42,529 bases of DNA, from assembly GCA_945872795.1 (NCBI GenBank), contig CAMCAZ010000031.1, positions 1 through 42,529 of the forward strand, read 5' to 3'. This DNA comes from Chryseobacterium gleum. GTDB taxonomy: Bacteria > Bacteroidota > Bacteroidia > Flavobacteriales_F > PHOS-HE28. Position numbers and translations under genes: made by a program. The notes below the pieces were generated by a model. It did not search any database and was not told where the DNA came from. It worked only from the letters and a program-made list of their open reading frames with translations. Positions 34,452 through 41,352 of the stretch are shown in pieces. Within the stretch, counting starts at the first letter, position 1. The number at the start of each line of letters is the position of its first letter.

Positions 34452-34907
34452 ATGCGACGCCGGACGCTGCTTGCCCTGCTGATGCTGGCCGCCATGCTGT
34501 TGGGGGCTGTACGAGAGTTCCTGTTCATCAACCTCAACTACCAGCTGGATGCATTGACCTACAAGCGTCCGGTGTCCTATGCCCATTCGCTGTTCCGCGG
34601 GTGGACCGACGGGCTGGACCTGTCCGCCCTGGTGATGTTGAAGTGGGTGCTTGCCCTGCTCTTCATCGGCCTCATGCTCCTGCTCAGCATGGCCGTGGCA
34701 CGCATCGTGTTCGGCGACCACCGCTACCGTGGTGCGCTGGTGGCCGGCTTTGTGCTCATCGGCGCAGTGGCCCTTGCCCTGCATGCGTTCTCCGGCAGCG
34801 TACCTGCACTCTACGGCGTATCGGTGAAGCTGTTGCACCTGCTGCAATACCCGGTGTTGCTCTTCTTCATCTGGGCGGCATCGCTCCTGCCCGCGAGCAG
34901 GCCATAG
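34452..34907 (+). CDS. Exosortase F system-associated membrane protein
   Basis: This 151-residue protein has about four hydrophobic segments: LLALLMLAAMLLGAV near the start, then ALLFIGLMLLLSMAV, GALVAGFVLIGAVALALHAF and LLQYPVLLFFIWAASLL. REFLFINLNYQLD after the first segment is a conserved-looking block of the small proteins encoded directly after XrtF in Flavobacteria. Its biochemical role is not known. Start ATG 34452 lies 2 nt after the XrtF stop and excludes a longer frame overlapping XrtF. It ends the module; no strong terminator was seen before the glyA promoter. Confidence 0.8.
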   Translation: MRRRTLLALLMLAAMLLGAVREFLFINLNYQLDALTYKRPVSYAHSLFRGWTDGLDLSALVMLKWVLALLFIGLMLLLSMAVARIVFGDHRYRGALVAGFVLIGAVALALHAFSGSVPALYGVSVKLLHLLQYPVLLFFIWAASLLPASRP

Positions 34908-34937
34908 CCAGCAAGATGCAGGAAGGTGCGTGATATG

Positions 34938-34970
34938 TTGAGCCGCTCCTGACCGCTTCAGCTACCTTTG
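34938..34970 (+). promoter_or_regulatory. glyA promoter
   Basis: TTG at 34938-34940, a 22-nt spacer and TACCTTTG at 34963-34970 match the Bacteroidota promoter pattern. The box ends 32 nt before the glyA ATG at 35003. Confidence 0.65.
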
Positions 34971-35002
34971 GCCATCGTCCATCAACGGATACTTCGCAGT
35001 CC

Positions 35003-36280
35003 ATGGAACAGCAACGCGACAACGCGCTCTTCGACCTCATCGACCAGGAGAAATGGCGGCAGACGAAGGGTCTGGAGCTGATCGCCAGCGAGAACTACGT
35101 GAGCGAACAAGTGCTGTCGGCCATGGGTTCCGTGCTCACCAACAAGTACGCCGAGGGACTCCCTGCCAAACGTTACTATGGCGGTTGCGAGTTCGTGGAC
35201 CAGGTGGAGAACCTCGCCATCGACCGGGTGAAACGCCTGTTCGGCGCCTCCTGGGCCAACGTGCAGCCCCACAGCGGTGCACAGGCCAACGCGGCGGTGA
35301 TGCTGGCCTGCCTGAAGCCCGGTGACACCATCCTGGGCTTCGACCTGAGCCACGGCGGGCACCTCACGCACGGCAGCCCGGTGAACTTCAGCGGCAAGCT
35401 TTACCGCGCCACCTTCTATGGCGTGCGCCAGGAGACCGGTCGTGTGCACCTGGAGGACGTGGCCGAAATCGCCCGCAAGGAGCGCCCGAAGATGATCATT
35501 TGCGGCGCCAGTGCCTATAGCCGCGACTGGGACTATGCCGGCTTCCGCGCCATCGCCGACGAGGTGGGCGCCATCCTGCTGGCCGATGTGAGCCACCCCG
35601 CCGGCCTGATCGCCGCCAAGCTGCTGAACGACCCGCTGCCCCATTGCCATGTGGTGACCACCACCACGCACAAGACCCTGCGCGGTCCGCGCGGTGGCCT
35701 CATCATGATGGGCCAGGACATGCCCAATCCGTGGGGACTGACCACGCCCAAGGGCGAGGTACGCATGCTGAGCGCCCTGCTGGACAGCGCCGTGTTCCCC
35801 GGCACCCAGGGCGGACCGCTGGAGCACGTGATCGCCGCCAAGGCCGTGGCCTTCGGCGAAGCGCTGGACCCTGCCTTCAAAGCTTACGGCGAGCAGGTGA
35901 TCCGCAACGCGCAGGCCATGACCAAGGCCTTCACCGAAAAGGGCTACCAGGTGATCAGCGGTGGAACGGACAACCACAGCATGCTCATCGACCTGCGCAA
36001 CAAGGACCTCACCGGCAAGGAGGCCGAACGGGTGCTGGGAATCGCGGACATCACCGTGAACAAGAACATGGTCCCTTTCGACACCCAGAGCCCCTTCGTC
36101 ACCAGCGGCATCCGCATCGGCACCGCCGCCACTACCACGCGGGGCCTGAAGGAGGCCGAATGCGCCCAGATCGTGCAGCTCATCGACGCCGCCCTGATGC
36201 ACAAGGACGACAAGGCTGAACTGGACCGCATCCGCTTCCAGGTCAATGGGATGATGCGCTTGAGGTCCTTGTATCCTTAG
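35003..36280 (+). CDS. glyA: Serine hydroxymethyltransferase
   Basis: The 425-residue length is normal for bacterial [24 protein letters not shown] at the N-terminus, [41 protein letters not shown] and the PLP-lysine motif [15 protein letters not shown] are all present and in order. The cytoplasmic PLP enzyme converts serine and tetrahydrofolate to glycine and 5,10-methylenetetrahydrofolate. It is a single gene with its own promoter, followed by a 328-bp intergenic region (36281-36608). Codon use is strongly GC-rich, as for a highly expressed native gene. Confidence 0.97.
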   Translation: MEQQRDNALFDLIDQEKWRQTKGLELIASENYVSEQVLSAMGSVLTNKYAEGLPAKRYYGGCEFVDQVENLAIDRVKRLFGASWANVQPHSGAQANAAVMLACLKPGDTILGFDLSHGGHLTHGSPVNFSGKLYRATFYGVRQETGRVHLEDVAEIARKERPKMIICGASAYSRDWDYAGFRAIADEVGAILLADVSHPAGLIAAKLLNDPLPHCHVVTTTTHKTLRGPRGGLIMMGQDMPNPWGLTTPKGEVRMLSALLDSAVFPGTQGGPLEHVIAAKAVAFGEALDPAFKAYGEQVIRNAQAMTKAFTEKGYQVISGGTDNHSMLIDLRNKDLTGKEAERVLGIADITVNKNMVPFDTQSPFVTSGIRIGTAATTTRGLKEAECAQIVQLIDAALMHKDDKAELDRIRFQVNGMMRLRSLYP

Positions 36281-36406
36281 GCGATTCGAATTCCGGACCC
36301 AGCCTCCGGCACAAGCCCAGGCCAGGTCTTCACCGACGGTGACGAGGCCTGTTCATCATACACCCTGACCTGACAAACGTCAGACCCTGGCCGGCAGGCG
36401 GGTCCA

Positions 36407-36508
36407 CACGGATGGGCACGGATCGAGATACGAGAGCATGCCTCCAACAGTTCATACAGCAGAGCCGCTGTGGACCTAGTTATCCATGTAGATCGGTGTC
36501 CATCCGTG
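36407..36508. repeat. Imperfect inverted repeat in the glyA-thioesterase intergenic region
   Basis: Arms 36407-36424 and 36491-36508 match at 16 of 18 positions as reverse complements (CACGGATGG-CAC-GATC type), separated by 66 nt. The intergenic region 36281-36608 otherwise contains only the thioesterase promoter and an untidy GC-rich possible stem near 36320-36352, with no T-run. Confidence 0.45.
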
Positions 36509-36567
36509 GTTGAGACCTTACCCACTAACGTGCCCGCAGGGCAGGCGAGACCCGTCAGCCCTGCGCA

Positions 36568-36602
36568 TTGGACAACTGCTCCCCCGCCCCGCGCTACCTT
36601 TG
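36568..36602 (+). promoter_or_regulatory. Promoter of the thioesterase/barrel-protein pair
   Basis: TACCTTTG at 36595-36602 is a perfect -7 box ending 6 nt before ATG 36609; TTG at 36568-36570 is a possible -33 element with a slightly long 24-nt spacer. The transcript would be nearly leaderless. Confidence 0.55.
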
Positions 36603-36608
36603 CGCCCC

Positions 36609-37052
36609 ATGTCCGACACCTCTCCGTTCCGCACGCGGCTGCACATGCGCTGGGCGGATATCGATGCCAATTTCCACCTGCGCCATTCGGTGTATTACGA
36701 CCTCTGCGCACAACAGCGCATGGAGGCCTTGGAGACCGTGGGCATGACCATGGGCATGATGAAGGAGCAGCACTTCGGGCCGGTGCTCTTCCGGGAGGAA
36801 TGCACCTTCCGACGCGAGATCAAGCTGCACGATGAGATCTTGGTGGACCTTGCCATGCGCCACCTGTCCCAGGACCATTCGCGCTTCTCCTTCGCGCACA
36901 CCTTCCACAAGGCCGATGGCACCTACTGCGCCACGCTGATCGTGGAGGGCGCGTGGATGGACACCAAGCTGCGCAAACTCACCACCCCGCCTGCCTTGGC
37001 GGTGGACGCGCTGGACCATCTGCCCCGGACCGACGACTTCACCTGGCTCTGA
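36609..37052 (+). CDS. Acyl-CoA thioesterase, 4HBT hotdog family
   Basis: From ATG 36609 the product is 147 residues, the normal size of a YbgC/4HBT hotdog protein. RWADIDANFHLRHSVYYDL at about 14-32 is the signature block, with the catalytic-site Asp18 where most 4HBT proteins have Asp (xDxDxxxHxxN). LFREECTFRREIKLHDEILVDL and HTFHKADGTYCATLIVEGAWMD are the central and final strands. It hydrolyses an acyl-CoA thioester; the acyl group is unknown. The frame is open upstream to 36510 but crosses the promoter box, so that start is rejected. Its stop overlaps the next ATG as TGATG. Confidence 0.85.
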   Translation: MSDTSPFRTRLHMRWADIDANFHLRHSVYYDLCAQQRMEALETVGMTMGMMKEQHFGPVLFREECTFRREIKLHDEILVDLAMRHLSQDHSRFSFAHTFHKADGTYCATLIVEGAWMDTKLRKLTTPPALAVDALDHLPRTDDFTWL

Positions 37053-37864
37053 TGCGCAGCCTCCTCCTGACCTTTTTCTTCCTGCCCGCCCTGGCCCTGA
37101 CCGCGCAGGATAGCAGCGCCACGTACAACTACAAGGGACGTCTGTTCCTCTACTGGGGCTACAACCGCTCCGCGTTCACCAGCAGCGACATCCATTTCGA
37201 GGGTCCGGGTTATGACCTCACCATGCAGGACGTCACGGCCGCCGACCGACCGCACCGATTCAGCACCGACACCTACCTCAACCCGAAGTACGTGTGGTAT
37301 CCCCAGTACAACTACCGCCTGGGCTGGTATATCCGGGAGGACTGGTCCATCTCCATGGGACTGGACCACATGAAATACGTGGTGGATGCGGGCCAGGAAG
37401 TGAACTGGGAGGGCGAGCTCGGCGTGCTCACCGATGAGCGGCCCGCCACCCTGGTGCTGGACAGTGCCGTGCTGCAGTACGAACACACCGACGGCCTGAA
37501 CCTGGTGAGCGTGGACGTGGACCGCTACTGGAAGCTATGGCGCTCAGCGAACGCCCGCACGGACCTGCGCATGTACACCGGCGTGCATGCCGGACCGGTG
37601 ATCGCCCGCAGCGATGTGCGGCTCTTCAGCGAGGGGATGAACAACCGCTTCAACCTGGCCGGCTACGGCCTGGGCGTGCAGACCGGCCTGCACTTCACCT
37701 TCCTCCAGCACTTCTTCGTGCGCAACACCCTGCGCGCCGGATACATCCACATGCCCAACGTGCTCACCACCGGCAATGCCGACGAACAGGCCAGCCAGCA
37801 CTTCGGCTTCCTGCAGCACGCCATCGTGGCCGGCGGGTGTTTCCGGATCGGCGGGAAGAGGTGA
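37052..37864 (+). CDS. Secreted, probably outer-membrane beta-barrel protein
   Basis: The 270-residue product starts at ATG 37052 inside the thioesterase stop (TGATG). MRSLLLTFFFLPALALTAQDS is a clear signal peptide with cleavage near residue 19. The mature part is made of aromatic-rich amphipathic stretches (GRLFLYWGYNRSAFTSSDIHF, NYRLGWYIREDWSISMGLDHM, GLGVQTGLHFTFLQHFFVRNTL) and ends in a short strand before the basic GGKR end, consistent with a small barrel similar to Bacteroidota outer-membrane proteins. No enzyme motif is visible. Function and specific family are unknown. Confidence 0.7.
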   Translation: MRSLLLTFFFLPALALTAQDSSATYNYKGRLFLYWGYNRSAFTSSDIHFEGPGYDLTMQDVTAADRPHRFSTDTYLNPKYVWYPQYNYRLGWYIREDWSISMGLDHMKYVVDAGQEVNWEGELGVLTDERPATLVLDSAVLQYEHTDGLNLVSVDVDRYWKLWRSANARTDLRMYTGVHAGPVIARSDVRLFSEGMNNRFNLAGYGLGVQTGLHFTFLQHFFVRNTLRAGYIHMPNVLTTGNADEQASQHFGFLQHAIVAGGCFRIGGKR

Positions 37865-37872
37865 ACGACCGC

Positions 37873-38691
37873 TCAGCCTGGTGATGAGGTCCGCAGGACC
37901 TTGTGCCGCATGGTCAAGAACCACCCGGCTTCTTTCTCGTCCAGCCAGCTGGCATAGGCCACGAGGAAGGCCAGGCCCATCTCGGGAATGTCCATCCAGA
38001 GCGCGGTGCCCAGGTGGAAAGCGATGCCGAAGAGCATCCAGGGCACCCTGGTGCGGCGCCACCACACGGCGAAGGGGAAGGTGAGCTGGAAGAGAAGGAC
38101 ACTGTAGGTGAGCGCCACGGCCAGGACGGGCATGGTGGCGATCCAGGCCGGCCCGAAGGCCGGGTCGGTGACCACGATGCCCAGAGCTGTTCCGTCGGTC
38201 CACTGTGCGCCGGTGAGCTTGTGCAGGCCGGTGACCGCATAGGCCAACAAAAGCTGCCCCCGGATGACCCATAAAGCGAGCGTGGAAAGCCATTCCGTGA
38301 GCAGGCTGGTGAGCGGCAGGCTCAGCAGGATGTTCCAGAACAGGAGGTTCGCCATCAGCTGCTGGCCGCCGCTGCCAGCCATCCAGGCCGTGTGCATCAG
38401 GTTCACGAAGATGAACCAGAGAACTGCGGCGCTCCACCAGCGGGCGGGCCTGAACAGCCCACGCAGGCAGAGGACGATGGCGATGGCCACACCCGGCAAC
38501 ACCGCCACCTGAGGCAGCCAGCTCCCCAGCGCATGCGTGACCGCAGTGAAGGGTCCGGGTGGGCGAAGCACAGGCGAGATCGGGTGGAGCCACAGATCGC
38601 CCATGGCAGGCAGCGCGCTCAGCAGGAAGCCCAGCAGCCACAGGTGGACCCCCAACTGGAACAGGCGGACCGCGGTGCTCCGCTCCTTCAT
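37873..38691 (-). CDS. HTTM-like polytopic membrane protein
   Basis: The 272-residue protein has about six to eight hydrophobic segments. LLLAYAVTGLHKLTGAQWTDGTAL is the conserved block of HTTM (vitamin K-dependent carboxylase-like) membrane domains, and MLFGIAFHLGTALWMDIPEMGLAFLVAYASWL fits the later H-x-G region. The catalytic activity of bacterial HTTM proteins is mostly unknown; the soluble carboxylase part seen in true gamma-carboxylases is missing. It overlaps the small upstream gene by ATGA (38688-38691), so the two are a pair. It converges on the barrel gene ending at 37864 with 8 nt between and no visible terminator. Confidence 0.65.
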   Translation of the reverse strand: MKERSTAVRLFQLGVHLWLLGFLLSALPAMGDLWLHPISPVLRPPGPFTAVTHALGSWLPQVAVLPGVAIAIVLCLRGLFRPARWWSAAVLWFIFVNLMHTAWMAGSGGQQLMANLLFWNILLSLPLTSLLTEWLSTLALWVIRGQLLLAYAVTGLHKLTGAQWTDGTALGIVVTDPAFGPAWIATMPVLAVALTYSVLLFQLTFPFAVWWRRTRVPWMLFGIAFHLGTALWMDIPEMGLAFLVAYASWLDEKEAGWFLTMRHKVLRTSSPG

Positions 38692-39146
38692 GGCAGGCGC
38701 AGTTCGGTGTGATGCAGGGAGCGTTGTGCAGGGTGCTGCGGATCGTCCACACAGCGCTCCTCGAGGCGGACATGCATTGCTTCGTCACCGGCCATGTTGC
38801 GCAGGGCCTGTGCGACCGGTGCGCTCAGTACCTCGGCCCCACCCGACAGCTCACGCTGCACGTTCCAGGCGATACCGCGTGCCATGCGCCGGTACAGGTA
38901 GTGACCGTGATCATCGCCCAGCGTGGTCCAATCCTGTGCGTCGCGCTTCACCTGCACCTGGCAGGAACAGAGCGGCGGGTCCGGTGCGAAGAGCATCCAT
39001 TGCTGGTGGAACAGTCCGCGGACCATCACGGTGCTGAGCACCCGCAGTGGTTCGGGCACAACGACCGCTGGCAAGGTGTAGCACGCCAGCAGCCCCAGGT
39101 GAAGGCAGGCGACGAACACGAGCAGTAGCCGGGCGGTACGGGGCAT
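38688..39146 (-). CDS. Small membrane-anchored protein with FAPDP motif, partner of the HTTM-like protein
   Basis: The 152-residue protein begins with one membrane segment (RLLLVFVACLHLGLLACYTL) then a soluble domain that opens with HQQWMLFAPDPPLCSCQVQVK. The W-x-x-FAPDP block is typical of the DUF5819-like proteins that accompany HTTM membrane proteins; that name is from memory. Three Cys lie in the domain. It overlaps the HTTM-like gene by 4 nt, so they are co-translated. A one-mismatch promoter box (39157-39164) lies just upstream. Function unknown. Confidence 0.6.
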   Translation of the reverse strand: MPRTARLLLVFVACLHLGLLACYTLPAVVVPEPLRVLSTVMVRGLFHQQWMLFAPDPPLCSCQVQVKRDAQDWTTLGDDHGHYLYRRMARGIAWNVQRELSGGAEVLSAPVAQALRNMAGDEAMHVRLEERCVDDPQHPAQRSLHHTELRLP

Positions 39147-39156
39147 GATGCGTGGA

Positions 39157-39164
39157 CAAGGTTA
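39157..39164 (-). promoter_or_regulatory. Weak promoter-like -7 box of the FAPDP/HTTM pair
   Basis: The minus strand reads TAACCTTG, one mismatch from TAnnTTTG, 10 nt before ATG 39146. No -33 element was seen. Confidence 0.3.
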
Positions 39165-39197
39165 CGATGGGGGATGTTACGACCCGCCTACCCTTCG

Positions 39198-39205
39198 CAC
39201 CTTTG
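39198..39205 (+). promoter_or_regulatory. Promoter-like -7 box of fumarylacetoacetase
   Basis: CACCTTTG differs from TAnnTTTG only at the first base and ends 4 nt before ATG 39210, giving an essentially leaderless transcript if used. Confidence 0.4.
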
Positions 39206-39209
39206 CCCC

Positions 39210-40484
39210 ATGAACGTCCCCGCCAACGACCCGGCCCTCCGCTCCTGGATCGCAGTATCCGCCGATAGTGACTTCCCCATCCAGAACCTGCCCCTAGGCG
39301 TGGGCAGTTGGAACGGCGAGCCACCGGTGCCGCTGACGCGTGTGGGCGATGTGATCGTGGACTTGAGCATCCTGGCGGACAGCGGGCTGCTGGACGCAAC
39401 GGGCATTCCCCGTGAAGCCTTCCTGGCGCCGCACCTGAACGAACTGATGAAAGGCGGTACGCCCTCCGTGCGGGCCCTGCGTGCGCGGCTGAGCGAACTG
39501 CTGCGCCACGACAACGCCGAACTGCGGGATGACAGCACGCTGCGCGAGGATGCCCTGCTGCCCCCGGACCAGGTGACGATGCACCTGCCCGTGACCGTGG
39601 GCGACTACACGGACTTCTACAGCAGCCGCGACCACGCCACCAACGTGGGCACCATGTTCCGCGATCCGGCCAACGCGCTCCTCCCCAACTGGCTGCACCT
39701 GCCCGTGGGCTACCACGGCCGCGCCAGCAGCATCATCCCCAGCGGGGTGCCCGTGCGCCGTCCCATGGGACAGACCCGTCCGGACCCCAACGCCCCCCCG
39801 GTGTTCGGCCCCACCAAACAACTGGACTTCGAACTGGAGGTGGCCTTCATCACCTACACCGGCAAGCCTTTGGGCGAGCGCATCAGCACTGCCGAGGCCG
39901 AGGACCACATCCTTGGCCTTGTGCTCTTCAACGACTGGAGCGCACGCGATATCCAGGCGTGGGAGTACGTGCCGCTGGGGCCTTTCCTGGCCAAGAACTT
40001 CGCCAGCAGCATCAGCCCCTGGGTGGTGCTGCTCGACGCCCTGGAACCTTTCCGGGTGCCCGGCCCTGTGCAGGACCCCGAGCCCCTGCCCTACCTGCAG
40101 ATCGAGCGCGACGGCTGCTACGACATCGCGTTGGAGGTGCTGATCACCCCCGAGGGCGGAAAGGCCAACAGCGTCTGCCGGAGCAACTTCCGGCACATGT
40201 ATTGGAACATGGCCCAGCAGCTGGCGCACCACACGGTGAACGGTTGCAACATCCGCTGTGGCGACATGATGGCGAGCGGCACCATCAGCGGGCCGGCGCC
40301 CGGCAGCTACGGCAGCATGCTGGAGCTGAGCTGGCGGGGCACCAAGCCCCTGACGCTGGCCGATGGCAGCGAACGCACCTTCATCCTGGACGGTGACACG
40401 GTGATCATCCGTGGGCATGGTGAGCGCAACGGCGTTCGCATCGGCTTCGGGGAAGTGGCGGCGAAGGTGCTGCCTGCGGTGTGA
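39210..40484 (+). CDS. fahA: Fumarylacetoacetase
   Basis: From ATG 39210 the product is 424 residues, the expected length. The N-terminal SH3-like domain (FPIQNLPLGVGSWN) is followed by the catalytic domain: GDYTDFYSSRDHATNVGTMFR with the metal Asp and catalytic His, LHLPVGYHGRASSI, LDFELEVAF with the metal-binding carboxylates, and FNDWSARDIQAWEYVPLGPFL. It hydrolyses fumarylacetoacetate to fumarate and acetoacetate, the last step of tyrosine catabolism. No other gene of the pathway is beside it. The longer frame from 39174 is rejected because the promoter-like box lies between it and 39210. Confidence 0.95.
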   Translation: MNVPANDPALRSWIAVSADSDFPIQNLPLGVGSWNGEPPVPLTRVGDVIVDLSILADSGLLDATGIPREAFLAPHLNELMKGGTPSVRALRARLSELLRHDNAELRDDSTLREDALLPPDQVTMHLPVTVGDYTDFYSSRDHATNVGTMFRDPANALLPNWLHLPVGYHGRASSIIPSGVPVRRPMGQTRPDPNAPPVFGPTKQLDFELEVAFITYTGKPLGERISTAEAEDHILGLVLFNDWSARDIQAWEYVPLGPFLAKNFASSISPWVVLLDALEPFRVPGPVQDPEPLPYLQIERDGCYDIALEVLITPEGGKANSVCRSNFRHMYWNMAQQLAHHTVNGCNIRCGDMMASGTISGPAPGSYGSMLELSWRGTKPLTLADGSERTFILDGDTVIIRGHGERNGVRIGFGEVAAKVLPAV

Positions 40485-40491
40485 CACTCCG

Positions 40492-40920
40492 ATGGTCCAG
40501 CGCTTCGTCAACAGGCTTGCCTCCCCGCTGAAGTGGGGGCTCATGGTCGTTGGGCTCGTGTTCATCCTACTGCTGATCGATGTTGCGCTCGACCTCTATA
40601 CGAACCCTCCCATCGATGCACGTAACGCGCATTTCCGCAAGGATGAGCGGACCTTCCCATCTCCTGATGGAACAAAGTCCGTCACACTGGTCGTGTACCA
40701 AACGGAACCGAGATATACGACCATGATGCTCGACCTAGGACGATCGGGCTGCGGGATCTTCCATTATCCCGATACAGGCTTGGCGCTGACAGTCCTTTGG
40801 CCAGACAATGAACACGTGAAGATCATTGGGCCCGACTCCCTCCGATCCGGCCTGAACATGGTCAACGATACTTGCCAGAGCTCTCAGCGCAAGGTCTACA
40901 TCAGTTTTGAAGCGCATTGA
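40492..40920 (+). CDS. Small single-pass membrane protein, unknown function
   Basis: The 142-residue protein has one N-terminal membrane segment (about 15-34, WGLMVVGLVFILLLIDVALDL) and an extracytoplasmic domain of about 105 residues with FPSPDGTKSVTLVVY, GCGIFHYPDTGLALTVLWPDNEHVKIIGPD and two Cys that could pair. The style SPDGTKSVTL / VLWPDNEHVKI recalls DUF5412-like small membrane proteins, but this is only a resemblance. It starts 7 nt after fahA and may be read through from it. Codons are less GC-biased than in fahA, hinting at recent arrival. A 6-bp TTGATC/GATCAA hairpin overlaps its stop. Confidence 0.6.
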   Translation: MVQRFVNRLASPLKWGLMVVGLVFILLLIDVALDLYTNPPIDARNAHFRKDERTFPSPDGTKSVTLVVYQTEPRYTTMMLDLGRSGCGIFHYPDTGLALTVLWPDNEHVKIIGPDSLRSGLNMVNDTCQSSQRKVYISFEAH

Positions 40921-40958
40921 TCACCGGATCAAGTGGTGTCCGGGAAAGTCGATCTAAC

Positions 40959-41142
40959 ACCGGCTGCGACACCCTCCGGGGTCGTAAACCCGTCATCCCA
41001 TCCCTGTTCAACATGCTGTGACCCCTCTGGGGTCATGAAACCCCGTGCATACAGGGATGACCCCCTAGGGGTCACAGCATATAGCCCGAAGGGCGTTGAC
41101 GCATGTTGTGCGCTCTCGACCCCGAAGGGTGTCGCAGCCGGT
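40959..41142. repeat. Nested palindromic repeat array (REP-like)
   Basis: Outer arms 40959-40984 and 41117-41142 are reverse complements at 25 of 26 positions. Inside them 41013-41026 and 41067-41080 pair perfectly over 14 bp, and 40999-41007 pairs with 41051-41059. Two local hairpins of the form TGACCCC-3 nt-GGGGTCA lie at 41019-41035 and 41058-41074, with related GACCCC..GGGTC units at both outer ends and GCCCGAAGGGC at 41084-41094. This fills most of the 432-bp non-coding stretch 40921-41352. The remaining part, 41143-41336, shows nothing recognisable. Confidence 0.8.
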
Positions 41143-41336
41143 ATTCAGGTCAGCATAGCCCAAGCAAGTCCTTGGTACACGACCCCTTCAATTTTCGCTG
41201 ATGGAAGGCCCTTTCAGAACATCTCCAGTGTATTCCTCGGAAACCAGTGATCACAGAATACTACGTTCCCAGCCCACCGCCCTTCCTTACTGAAGCCCAA
41301 AGAACAGAGGCCCGAACAGACGGTGCTTCGACCTGC

Positions 41337-41344
41337 TAACTTTG
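41337..41344 (+). promoter_or_regulatory. Promoter -7 box of the RelA/SpoT-family gene
   Basis: TAACTTTG is a full TAnnTTTG match ending 8 nt before ATG 41353. No convincing -33 TTG was seen. Confidence 0.5.
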
Positions 41345-41352
41345 ACCGTCGC

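Noticed and set aside
34982-36202. 406-codon minus-strand open frame opposite glyA
   Set aside because: The serine hydroxymethyltransferase on the plus strand is unmistakable; the opposite frame is a composition artefact.
39294-40565. 423-codon minus-strand open frame opposite fumarylacetoacetase
   Set aside because: It is the His/Gln/Val-rich shadow of a strongly conserved enzyme.
40959-41142. CRISPR array
   Set aside because: The units are palindromes of differing length without regular spacers, direct-repeat periodicity or cas genes nearby.
40933-41250. 105-codon plus-strand open frame over the palindrome array
   Set aside because: The peptide merely translates the palindromes (repeated PSGV and PKGV-like pieces) and has no start context.
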